From JABMMZ01 sp044377005 (GTDB lineage: Bacteria; Bacteroidota; Bacteroidia; NS11-12g; UBA955): DNA of 64,000 nucleotides. Made by a program: the position numbers and the translations under genes. Within the stretch, counting starts at the first letter, position 1, and each line of letters opens with the position of its first letter. Of this stretch, positions 42,799 to 51,118 are shown in pieces. Location of the stretch: the NCBI GenBank assembly GCA_044377005.1, contig JBILJV010000004.1, positions 1 through 64,000 on the forward strand. The letters run 5' to 3'. The notes under the pieces were generated by a model, which was not told where the DNA came from, made no database searches, and saw nothing but the letters and a program-made list of their open reading frames with translations.

Positions 42799-43984
42799 AG
42801 AAGATTTATTTATAGATATTAATGCTTTTGACTACCCTCTTTTAGAAAGTCAAATTGCTCAGTTCGCATTAGAGCCCAGAGATTCATCAAAGCTATTGAT
42901 ATATAAGGTTGATGACCAGAAGATAAAAGAAGATGTTTTTAAGAATTTAACAGAAAATGTTCCCAATAATGCCTCTTTTTATTTTAACAATGCCAAAGTA
43001 ATTCCTGCTAGAATTTTCCTTACTACAGTTACTGGGGCTAAAATTGAGGTCTTTTTGCTTAAACCATTTGATAAAGATTATCAACAAGCAATGTCAGCAC
43101 TACATTCTATCAAATGGGAATGTATGATAGGAAACAAAAAGAAATGGAAAAATGATGAAATATTAACGCTCAATCTCAATGGCAATCTCGTTGAATTTGA
43201 ATTAGTTAATGATAAAATTGTTGAAATTAAATGGTCCTTAGATTTAGCATTTGTTTCTTTACTAACGGAAATTGGCAAAATTCCATTGCCTCCTTATATA
43301 AAAAGATTGAGTAACGAACATGATGAAACCAGATACCAAACAGTTTATTCAAAAATAGAAGGTTCTGTAGCTGCACCAACTGCGGGGTTACATTTTACTG
43401 ACGCAGTCCTTGAGTCAATTAATAAAAAAACACAAGGTATACGAGAATTGACATTGCATGTAGGAGCGGGTACTTTTTTGCCGGTTAAAGTGCAAAATGC
43501 AATAGAACATAATATGCATGAAGAGCATTTTTCAATTAATATTATAACTATAAAACAATTGCTATATGATGAGTATGTCATAGCGGTAGGTACAACTTCG
43601 GTAAGGGTTATAGAAAGCTTGTATTGGTGTGGACTGAATGTTATAAATGAAACAGTAAATCCATTTTGTATTGATCAATTTGTCGCATTTAATGAGGATA
43701 GTAAAGTATTGCCTGACTATAAAGTTGTATTGACGGCCCTCATTAAATACTTGGAAAATGAAAATAAGGAGCAATTAATTGGAATTACTTCAATAATGAT
43801 TTTTCCAGGGTATGAGTTTAAAATAGTTCGTGGATTAGTAACCAATTTTCACCAACCTAAATCAACTTTGTTACTATTGATTTCAGCCTTTGTCAATCAA
43901 AATTGGAAACAAATATATCAATACGCTTTACGTCATCAATTCCGATTTTTAAGTTATGGGGATAGTTCAATCTTGTTGAGGTAA
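42788..43984 (+). CDS. queA: S-adenosylmethionine:tRNA ribosyltransferase-isomerase
   Basis: The product is 398 residues from a TTG start at 42788; no ATG precedes the conserved core. Blocks ALEPRDSSKLLIYKV, NNAKVIPARIF, GSVAAPTAGLHFTDAVLES and HVGAGTFLPVKVQNAIEHNMHEE are diagnostic for QueA, which makes epoxyqueuosine at position 34 of tRNA. The length exceeds the usual 345 or so residues through insertions in the middle and C-terminal parts, as in other Bacteroidota. It overlaps rdgB. Confidence 0.9.
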   Translation: MPSKEDLFIDINAFDYPLLESQIAQFALEPRDSSKLLIYKVDDQKIKEDVFKNLTENVPNNASFYFNNAKVIPARIFLTTVTGAKIEVFLLKPFDKDYQQAMSALHSIKWECMIGNKKKWKNDEILTLNLNGNLVEFELVNDKIVEIKWSLDLAFVSLLTEIGKIPLPPYIKRLSNEHDETRYQTVYSKIEGSVAAPTAGLHFTDAVLESINKKTQGIRELTLHVGAGTFLPVKVQNAIEHNMHEEHFSINIITIKQLLYDEYVIAVGTTSVRVIESLYWCGLNVINETVNPFCIDQFVAFNEDSKVLPDYKVVLTALIKYLENENKEQLIGITSIMIFPGYEFKIVRGLVTNFHQPKSTLLLLISAFVNQNWKQIYQYALRHQFRFLSYGDSSILLR

Positions 43985-44014
43985 AGTTTTTATAAAAATT
44001 ATAAATTTTGGGTT

Positions 44015-44022
44015 TATTTTCG
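44015..44022 (+). promoter_or_regulatory. -7 element for the OmpH-murI unit
   Basis: TATTTTCG at 44015-44022 matches TAnnTTYG and lies 57 bases before the first OmpH ATG, giving a leader of about 50 bases. The spacer upstream lacks a convincing TTG. Confidence 0.4.
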
Positions 44023-44079
44023 CAAACTAAAATTAATTTGGCACGAAATTAGAATTAAGACTAATTAATTTAAACATCT

Positions 44080-44607
44080 ATGAAATTAAGAATATTATTA
44101 TTTGTCATTTTTACAGCATTTACTTCTAGTCAGTTAGTGGCTCAAAAGTTTGGATACGTAGATACAGATTACATATTGTCACAAATGACTGAGTTTAAAG
44201 CGGCTCAAAAGCAACTTGATGAAGCCTCTCAAAAATGGGAACTAGAAATTAAATCATTTCAAGGCGAAATAGATAAAATGTATAAAGAATACAAGTCGGA
44301 AGAAATTATGTTAAGCCCTTCACAAAGAGAAGAAAGGGAAAATGCGATAGTAAAAAAAGAGGAATCTTTGAGAGAGTTTGAACAGGATAAATTTGGTGTA
44401 AATGGTCAACTATTCAAAAAAAGACAAGAATTAATAAAACCTATCCAAAGTAAAATATCAGAAGCTATTCTAAAAGTAGCCAAAAATAATGGTCTAGATT
44501 TTATTTTCGACAAATCTGCCAATATGAATATTTTATATAGTAATATAAAGTATGATAGAAGTGGGGATGTTTTAGATGAGTTAGGTGTAGTTCCAAATAA
44601 AGATTAA
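44080..44607 (+). CDS. OmpH/Skp-family periplasmic chaperone 1
   Basis: The product is 175 residues: signal peptide (1-21, ending LVAQ), then FGYVDTDYILSQMTEF and a long coiled coil (about 40-120) rich in Glu, Lys and Gln, ending in AKNNGLDFIFDKSAN. This is the Skp/OmpH pattern; Skp holds unfolded outer membrane proteins in the periplasm. The many beta-barrel proteins of this window would be clients. A paralogue follows after 14 bases. Confidence 0.88.
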   Translation: MKLRILLFVIFTAFTSSQLVAQKFGYVDTDYILSQMTEFKAAQKQLDEASQKWELEIKSFQGEIDKMYKEYKSEEIMLSPSQREERENAIVKKEESLREFEQDKFGVNGQLFKKRQELIKPIQSKISEAILKVAKNNGLDFIFDKSANMNILYSNIKYDRSGDVLDELGVVPNKD

Positions 44608-44621
44608 TTTAAAAAAGTACA

Positions 44622-45200
44622 ATGAAAAATAATATATTAAAATCCCTGTCGTTAGTTGCGTTATTGTTTGTTTTTAGCCAAACTAATGCTCAAAAAGTTG
44701 GTCATTTAAATTTCCAAAAAGTTATTGAATTATTGCCGGAGTTCCAAACCGCTTCAGATGAATACCAATTATTCCAAGCTTCATTAGAGGACGAATTAAC
44801 TCAAATTGAAGTTGAAGCAAAAAAAACACAAAGCTTAATTGAATTGGAACAAAAAAAGCCTCAACCAAGTGCCCCAAGATTAAAGCTTTTGGCCCAAAAA
44901 ATGGAAAAATATCAAGTTAGTTATCAAGAATTAAGTCAAACAATTCAAGAAAGTTTGAAAGAAAAATACAATGAACTTATAGATCCCTTGAAAGAAAAGG
45001 TATCTAAAGCTGTAGCAGAAGTTGCAAAGGAAAATGGATATACTCATGTCATTGACAATACTTTTGGTACTTTAATCTATGCGGATGAAAAGTTTGATTT
45101 AGAGACTTTAGTAAAAACTAAATTAAATATTAAAGACAAACCAGTTGTTCCAGCTACCAATGCACCTGGAGCTATTAATGGGATGGGAACAGGTAGATAG
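44622..45200 (+). CDS. OmpH/Skp-family periplasmic chaperone 2
   Basis: The product is 192 residues with a signal peptide (ending TNAQ), VGHLNFQKVIELLPEFQTA, a long charged coiled coil, and AKENGYTHVIDNTFGTLIY near the end. It is diverged from its upstream neighbour but has the same layout. The C-terminal tail (about 170-192) is Pro/Ala/Gly-rich. Tandem OmpH genes ahead of murI are a known Bacteroidota arrangement; bamA is not adjacent here. Confidence 0.88.
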   Translation: MKNNILKSLSLVALLFVFSQTNAQKVGHLNFQKVIELLPEFQTASDEYQLFQASLEDELTQIEVEAKKTQSLIELEQKKPQPSAPRLKLLAQKMEKYQVSYQELSQTIQESLKEKYNELIDPLKEKVSKAVAEVAKENGYTHVIDNTFGTLIYADEKFDLETLVKTKLNIKDKPVVPATNAPGAINGMGTGR

Positions 45201-45217
45201 TTTATTTAAGCTCTAAT

Positions 45218-46042
45218 TTGGATTCAAATTATTCCATTGGTGTTTTTGATTCTGGAGTTGGAGGACTCACTGTTTTTGAAGAAATAGTGAATGCCTTACC
45301 TCAATATAATTTTATTTATTTAGGAGACAATGCACGAGTACCTTATGGTACTCGTTCTTTTGATACTGTTTACCAATACACACTTGAAGGGGTAACTAAG
45401 TTACATGAATTAGGATGTAGGTTAATAGTTATTGCTTGTAATACTGCATCTGCGAAAGCTTTAAGAACCATACAACAAAATGATTTGTTGAAATTTGATC
45501 AACCATTTAAGGTGCTTGGTGTTATAAGACCTACCACTGAAGAAATTGGTGGTTTGACAAAAACTAACAAGGTTGGTGTTTTGGCAACCCCTGGAACTGT
45601 TAATTCACTCTCTTATGTTATAGAACTTAATAAATTATATCCTCAAATTCAGGTTTTTCAAGAAGCTTGTCCTATGTGGGTGCCATTAATTGAAAATAAT
45701 GATTTTAATAACGAGGGGGGGCTGTTTTTTATAAAAAAGAACATACAAAACCTGTTGTCTCAAAGTCATGAAATTGATACAATTGTCCTCGGTTGTACTC
45801 ATTATCCATTGATAATAGATATTATAAAACAAAATATACCAAGTCATATTAAAGTAGTTTCCCAAGGAAACATTGTTGCCAATAGTCTTAAAGATTACCT
45901 AGTAAGACACAAAGAAATTGAAATAATTTTACAAAAAGAAGGTAAAAGGTTGTTTCTAACAACAGAAGAACCAAGTTTATTTGACGAAAAGGCAAAATTA
46001 TTTGTTAAAAGCCAGATAAATAGTCAGATGGTTGAAATTTAA
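45218..46042 (+). CDS. murI: Glutamate racemase
   Basis: The product is 274 residues from a TTG start. It has IGVFDSGVGGLTV, catalytic Cys74 in VIACNTASAK and the second Cys in VLGCTHYPLII. It supplies D-glutamate for peptidoglycan. A run of seven G (45715-45721) lies in frame in the codons for Glu-Gly-Gly. The TTG start is 17 bases after the second OmpH gene. Confidence 0.94.
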   Translation: MDSNYSIGVFDSGVGGLTVFEEIVNALPQYNFIYLGDNARVPYGTRSFDTVYQYTLEGVTKLHELGCRLIVIACNTASAKALRTIQQNDLLKFDQPFKVLGVIRPTTEEIGGLTKTNKVGVLATPGTVNSLSYVIELNKLYPQIQVFQEACPMWVPLIENNDFNNEGGLFFIKKNIQNLLSQSHEIDTIVLGCTHYPLIIDIIKQNIPSHIKVVSQGNIVANSLKDYLVRHKEIEIILQKEGKRLFLTTEEPSLFDEKAKLFVKSQINSQMVEI

Positions 46043-46075
46043 TTAGCTGATTTACAATAGTTAAATAAAAAACAA

Positions 46076-46109
46076 TTGCCTAATTGCAGCAATACAAGTT
46101 TTATTTTCG
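46076..46109 (+). promoter_or_regulatory. Promoter upstream of the dehydrogenase leader
   Basis: TTG at 46076-46078 and TATTTTCG at 46102-46109 are 23 bases apart, the long end of the allowed range. Transcription would begin near 46115, about 145 bases ahead of the dehydrogenase, so it would produce a long leader by the standard of this window. Confidence 0.4.
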
Positions 46110-46135
46110 TCAAAAAAGGTATAACTGAAAAATTG

Positions 46136-46246
46136 ATGTTGTTTTTATCCTTTTTAAAGTGTGTGTTTAAAAGTATTGTTAAGGGGTGGGCTGTTTTTTT
46201 TGTTTTGATTATTTTGAATCTAGTGTTAATTTGCTCGAGTTTATAA
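46136..46246 (+). CDS. Possible 36-residue hydrophobic leader peptide
   Basis: ATG 46136 opens a 36-codon frame to TAA 46244-46246. The peptide has a basic front (LKCVFKSIVKG) and a membrane-like segment WAVFFVLIILNLVLI. It begins about 20 bases after the predicted transcription start and ends 12 bases before the dehydrogenase ATG. Its coding region spans both arms of a 9-bp stem. I know no family for it; the frame could be chance. Confidence 0.3.
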   Translation: MLFLSFLKCVFKSIVKGWAVFFVLIILNLVLICSSL

Positions 46247-46254
46247 GTCCACCC
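46184..46254 (+). promoter_or_regulatory. Long-range stem in the leader of the dehydrogenase gene
   Basis: GGGTGGGCT (46184-46192) can pair with AGTCCACCC (46246-46254) in nine consecutive pairs, one of them G-U. The right arm ends four bases before ATG 46259. It would place the dehydrogenase start next to a closed stem. Confidence 0.4.
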
Positions 46255-46258
46255 ATTA

Positions 46259-47212
46259 ATGATACAAAAAACTAAAATATCGATTATTGATGATTTTCAC
46301 CCTGTCTTTTTACAACAACTTAATCCATATTTTGAAGTAGATTATCAGCCATCTATTGAAAAAAAAGACATCTTAAGCCAAGTATACAACTCCGAAATAA
46401 TCGCAGTAAGAAGTAAAATTAATTTTGATGAATCTATTATTAAATTATTGCCTAATTTAAAATGTATTGCGCGAGGGGGGGCAGGAATGGATAATATTGA
46501 TGAGGAATATGCATGCAAAAGAGGAATTATTCTTTTAAATGCACCTGAAGGAAATAGAAATACAGTTGCAGAACATTGTATAGGATTGCTCATTGGATTA
46601 AGCAAGAATATAGTTAAAGGACATCAGAATGTAGTTGACTTAAATTGGGACAGAGAAGGTAATAGGGGTTGGGAAATTAAAGGGAAAAAAATAGGAATTA
46701 TAGGATATGGAAATACTGGATCATCTTTTGCCAGAAAATTATCTGGATTCGATTGCGAGGTTTTGGTTTACGACAAATATAAGTCCGTAAAATCAAATGG
46801 TTATATTAAAAATGTCGATTTGGAAACGTTGAAAAAAGAAAGTGATGTAATAAGTTTACATATTCCTTTGACAAAAGAAACCAATCAAATGATTGATCTT
46901 TTATTTATAGAAGGCTTAAAACAAGGAGTTGTTTTGATAAATACGAGTAGAGGAAATGTCGTAAATCAAGCTTCTGTATTAAATTGGATAAAAAGTGGAA
47001 AAATAAAACAGTATGCTACAGACGTACTTGAAAATGAAAATTTAAAGTCATTTACAGCCTATGAAATGGATTTATTTAAAAGTTTGTTAGCTACAAATCA
47101 GGTGATTATAACTCCGCATGTTGCTGGTTGGAGTCATGAAAGCTATTTTAATATTGCGGATGTATTGTCGAAAAAACTGATTCATTTTTCGTTAAGCACA
47201 AAAAAAAATTAG
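46259..47212 (+). CDS. D-2-hydroxyacid dehydrogenase (phosphoglycerate-dehydrogenase-like)
   Basis: The product is 317 residues. It has the NAD-binding GIIGYGNTGSSFARKL and the catalytic Arg, Glu and His in INTSRGNVV, TDVLENENL and ITPHVAGWSHES. The substrate-binding region ARGGAGMDNID resembles 3-phosphoglycerate dehydrogenase, but it lacks a regulatory ACT domain. No serine gene is adjacent. A seven-G run (46475-46481) encodes the Gly-Gly of RGGAG. Confidence 0.88.
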   Translation: MIQKTKISIIDDFHPVFLQQLNPYFEVDYQPSIEKKDILSQVYNSEIIAVRSKINFDESIIKLLPNLKCIARGGAGMDNIDEEYACKRGIILLNAPEGNRNTVAEHCIGLLIGLSKNIVKGHQNVVDLNWDREGNRGWEIKGKKIGIIGYGNTGSSFARKLSGFDCEVLVYDKYKSVKSNGYIKNVDLETLKKESDVISLHIPLTKETNQMIDLLFIEGLKQGVVLINTSRGNVVNQASVLNWIKSGKIKQYATDVLENENLKSFTAYEMDLFKSLLATNQVIITPHVAGWSHESYFNIADVLSKKLIHFSLSTKKN

Positions 47213-47291
47213 TTAAAAGTTGAAATAAAGAAAAAAAACTATGAAATTGCCTCGCTTTTTGAGATTAAAAAATTGTTATTTTAAAATAAAT

Positions 47292-50200
47292 ATGAAGAAT
47301 AAGTTTACTATCCAATCCCTGTTAATGTTTTTTATGACATTTGGATTTGCCATGATGATGAATGCGCAAACAAACATGGGTTTTATCAGGGGCGTTGTCG
47401 AAAAGAACAATGAACCAATGTCTAACGCAATTATTGTGTTGAAAAATTCAAATGGTGAGGAAATTAAGAAAGTTAGAACTGAAAAAAATGGGTCTTTTAC
47501 TTTCATTAACCTTGAGCCAGGATTGTACAATATGAAAATTGAAGGAGATGGCATCCGTTTTGAATCCAAAGAAATTGACGACATTAATGTTACGACAGAA
47601 GGTAAGGTGCTTACACTTGAAGTTGAAGAAAAAGTTGTTCAAGTAGGTCAAGGAGAAAAAACCAAAAAAACAGACAAACAACAAAAAACCAAATTGGAAC
47701 AAACTTCAACAACTGCAACAGTTAGTGGAGACCAAATACAACAAACAGGTTTTAGAGGTGCAACTTCAATGGCTCAGTTCCAGTCCGGTGTAACAAACAC
47801 CAGAGGTGGATTGAGTGGTAGAGGTGCTCGTACAGATGGAACAGCTGTTTTCGTTGATGGTGTTCGTGTTAACAACTCAAACATTAACCAAGGGATGAAT
47901 GGTCAAGTTGACATTATGCAAGCGGGTATTCCTGCGCAATATGGTGACTTTACAGGATTGGGAATTTCAATTACCACTAAAGGAGGTGTTTCTTCACGTA
48001 AAGTTGGAAGTTTTGAAGCTCGTTCAACTAGTATGTTCAATGCTTACCATCACAATTTGTTTGAAGCATTTTACGCTACACCAATTTTATGGAAAGAAAA
48101 TCCAAGATACAAAACAGGAGAAAGTGATGTAAAGCGTATTCCAATTGCTGCTGTAAATTTATCTGGAAACTTTAATTACAATAGAGAACCAAGTCCATCA
48201 TACATTGGTTATTATGTAATTAAAGATGATCGTTTAGCTGAAATTGAAAGAAATCCTTTAAGAGTTAATACAGATGGAGGTTTGGTTCACAATGCAAACT
48301 ATTTAAATGAAAATGATTATGATAATGTTAAAGTGAGACCAAATGTTTATTCATTATCATCTTCTGCGCAAGCAAAATTCGATTTTAGATTGTCTGATTT
48401 AGCAACCTTAACAGCTTTTGGTAACTTTGTTTATTCTAAGGGCGTAAATGGAGGTAATAATATAATGGCTTACAAAGACAATCCATTAAGCACTAATTTA
48501 TATACTTTAGGTTATGTCAAATACACACAAAACTTTAAAGGTCCAGACTCAGCTAGAAAGGCAGATAATGTGACATTAAATAACACTTATTTTACGGTTC
48601 GTTTTGACTACCAATCTACTTGGGCTAAAAACATGGACAACATTCACAGAGATGATATTTTTAGTTACGGATACATTGGAAGATTTGTTCATTACCCAAC
48701 TGAATTTTTCAGTTACTATGGTAATTTAAATAATCCAAATGCACCTGCAAGAAAATTAGTAGACCAAAATGGAGATACTGTGTATTTAAGAAATTTTTGG
48801 GAACAAACTGGATATAGAGATACCTCAATTAAATTCCAACAAGCGAATATTAATACTGTAAGAGGAAATTATACCAATGCATTATTTAATAGATTTAATG
48901 AATTAGGTGCAAATGTTACATTTGACCAACAAATTTTACAACAACAAGGTTTGTTAAATGGTTACAATCCAAACAATATTTATTCATTGTGGAATTCTCC
49001 AGGTACACAATTGTCTGGTTATGGAAAATCACAAAGAGAAACTTACACTTTCTTTGCTATGGGTGAAACTGAAGTTAAAGGTCCTCAAAATAGCAGTAAA
49101 AAAGCTTCATCAGGTCATAAACTGCAATTTGGTTTAACCTATGAGCAAAACGTAACTAGAGCATTCTCTGTTGGAGCAAATAATTTATGGAGATTAATGT
49201 ATCAATATGCGAATAGTCACATTGCAGAACTTGATAGAAAAAATCCAATTTTATCATACGATGCAAATGGCGTTTTCCAAGACACAGTTAGGTACAATCG
49301 TTTGGTGAATAAAGAGGCTCAATCACAATTTGATAGAGAATTTAGACAAAGTTTAATCAATAAAAATGCGAAAGATGTTTATGGAAATCCAATAACAGAA
49401 ACTACTTTCCTAGATATCAATTCTTATGCACCATCTGATTTTAAACTATCTATGTTTAGTGCTGACGAATTATTGAACAATGGTAGTGGAGTTGTTTCAT
49501 ATTATGGCTATGACCATTTAGGAAATAAATTAAGAGGAAGACCGAGTGTAAACGACTTTTTAGATGATAAAAACAAACGTTCAATTGGAGCATTCAATCC
49601 TATTTATACAGCTGCATGGTTCCAAGATCAATTCTTCTTTAAAGATTTAGAATTTAGACTTGGTTTAAGATTAGAGCGTTATGATGCAAACCAATTGGTG
49701 TTAAAAGATCCATATTCATTATATCCAATTCAACAAAAAGGTGAAGTGAAAGAATTAGATGGTAATGTGATCACTCACCCAGAAAATATTGGAGATGATT
49801 ATGCAGTTTATGTTGATGATGTAAACAATCCAAGAAAAATATTAGGTTACAGAAAAGACAATAACTGGTACGACGAAAATGGAACTTTATTGTCTTCTCC
49901 TGATTTAATTGCTAATAGAACCAATAATGGTAAAGTTGCTCCATTGTTAGTTGATCCAACTAGACAAGAAGTAACAAGGGAGTCATTCAAAGATTTTCAA
50001 CCTAAAGTAAATATTTTACCACGTATTTTCTTCAAATTCCCATTAAATCCTAAAAGTTTATTCTTTGCAAGTTATGACGTATTGGCTCAAAGACCAGGCG
50101 CAAACTTTGCAACTATTGATGACTATGTTTTCTTAACACAAAAAGCAACTAACTCATTAAACAACCCTGCTTTAGGATCACGTATTACTACAGATTATCA

Positions 50201-51095
50201 AATTGGTTTTAAACAACAATTGTCTCCAACAACATTATTTGGATTCACTTCATACTATAGAGAAACTAAAAATGATATTTCTGCATTCCAATTTAACAAT
50301 GCATATCCTATTACTTACATCAGTTTCAATAACTTAGATTTTAGTACTGTAAAAGGATTGATTTTAGAGGTAGATTACAAAGCTCAAAACAATATGAGTT
50401 TAGGTGGTAACTACACATTGCAATTTGCTGATGGAACAGGTTCTAATATTAACTCACAAAGAGCCTTAATCGCTAGTAACCAACCAAATTTAAGAAGTTT
50501 GTTCCCTATGGGAGAGTTAGATATTCGTCATCAATTTAAAGGCGTCTTTAACTGGTCATTTTTTGATGGCAAAGGAACAACTCCAAAAGAAAGAGCTAAA
50601 CGTAAATATTTAGGACCAGTAATTGGAAAAACAAAAGTATTAAGTAATACAAATATTAACTTAACATTTACCGCAGTTTCTGGTTTACCATACACTGCAA
50701 CATTACAACCCGTTCAATTGGGTTCTGCCAACCGTTCTCCAATAAAAGGAACTCCATTCGGGTCAAGATTACCATGGCAATTTAACTCAAACTTAAATAT
50801 TCAAAAAGATGTGCCATTATCTTGGACAAATAAAGAAGGTAAGAAAAAAGGAGCTAGTTTGCAAGTGTACTTATTTGTAACGAATTTGTTAAATACAAGA
50901 AACGTATTCTCGGTTAACACTTACACAGGTTCTGCTGAAGATGATGGATTCTTAAATTCACCTCAAGGACAACAAGCATTACAAAATCAATTAAACGCAG
51001 CAGCATATACATTCTATTACAATGCATCTGTTAATAGTCCTTTCAATTACCAAGCTCCTAGAATGATGTATTTAGGAACTAGATTTATGTTTTAA
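47292..51095 (+). CDS. TonB-dependent-receptor-like outer membrane protein
   Basis: From ATG 47292 the product is 1267 residues (the frame opens at 47241, but a clean signal peptide begins here: LLMFFMTFGFAMMMNAQ). A carboxypeptidase-regulatory-like domain (about 30-105), a charged linker, a plug-like domain (FRGATSMAQFQSG, AVFVDGVRVNNSN, QAGIPAQYGDFTGLGISITT) and a large beta-barrel ending MMYLGTRFMF follow. No SusD partner is near; instead a T9SS cargo gene and a PorV-like gene lie downstream, so a glycan-uptake role is not indicated. Confidence 0.8.
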   Translation: MKNKFTIQSLLMFFMTFGFAMMMNAQTNMGFIRGVVEKNNEPMSNAIIVLKNSNGEEIKKVRTEKNGSFTFINLEPGLYNMKIEGDGIRFESKEIDDINVTTEGKVLTLEVEEKVVQVGQGEKTKKTDKQQKTKLEQTSTTATVSGDQIQQTGFRGATSMAQFQSGVTNTRGGLSGRGARTDGTAVFVDGVRVNNSNINQGMNGQVDIMQAGIPAQYGDFTGLGISITTKGGVSSRKVGSFEARSTSMFNAYHHNLFEAFYATPILWKENPRYKTGESDVKRIPIAAVNLSGNFNYNREPSPSYIGYYVIKDDRLAEIERNPLRVNTDGGLVHNANYLNENDYDNVKVRPNVYSLSSSAQAKFDFRLSDLATLTAFGNFVYSKGVNGGNNIMAYKDNPLSTNLYTLGYVKYTQNFKGPDSARKADNVTLNNTYFTVRFDYQSTWAKNMDNIHRDDIFSYGYIGRFVHYPTEFFSYYGNLNNPNAPARKLVDQNGDTVYLRNFWEQTGYRDTSIKFQQANINTVRGNYTNALFNRFNELGANVTFDQQILQQQGLLNGYNPNNIYSLWNSPGTQLSGYGKSQRETYTFFAMGETEVKGPQNSSKKASSGHKLQFGLTYEQNVTRAFSVGANNLWRLMYQYANSHIAELDRKNPILSYDANGVFQDTVRYNRLVNKEAQSQFDREFRQSLINKNAKDVYGNPITETTFLDINSYAPSDFKLSMFSADELLNNGSGVVSYYGYDHLGNKLRGRPSVNDFLDDKNKRSIGAFNPIYTAAWFQDQFFFKDLEFRLGLRLERYDANQLVLKDPYSLYPIQQKGEVKELDGNVITHPENIGDDYAVYVDDVNNPRKILGYRKDNNWYDENGTLLSSPDLIANRTNNGKVAPLLVDPTRQEVTRESFKDFQPKVNILPRIFFKFPLNPKSLFFASYDVLAQRPGANFATIDDYVFLTQKATNSLNNPALGSRITTDYQIGFKQQLSPTTLFGFTSYYRETKNDISAFQFNNAYPITYISFNNLDFSTVKGLILEVDYKAQNNMSLGGNYTLQFADGTGSNINSQRALIASNQPNLRSLFPMGELDIRHQFKGVFNWSFFDGKGTTPKERAKRKYLGPVIGKTKVLSNTNINLTFTAVSGLPYTATLQPVQLGSANRSPIKGTPFGSRLPWQFNSNLNIQKDVPLSWTNKEGKKKGASLQVYLFVTNLLNTRNVFSVNTYTGSAEDDGFLNSPQGQQALQNQLNAAAYTFYYNASVNSPFNYQAPRMMYLGTRFMF

Positions 51096-51118
51096 TTAAA
51101 AAAGAAAAAAAAGTTATT

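Noticed and set aside
44032..44045. Sigma-54-like TTGGCACG before the OmpH gene
   Set aside because: Only the TGGCAC half is present; the matching GC half at the required 4-5 base spacing is missing.
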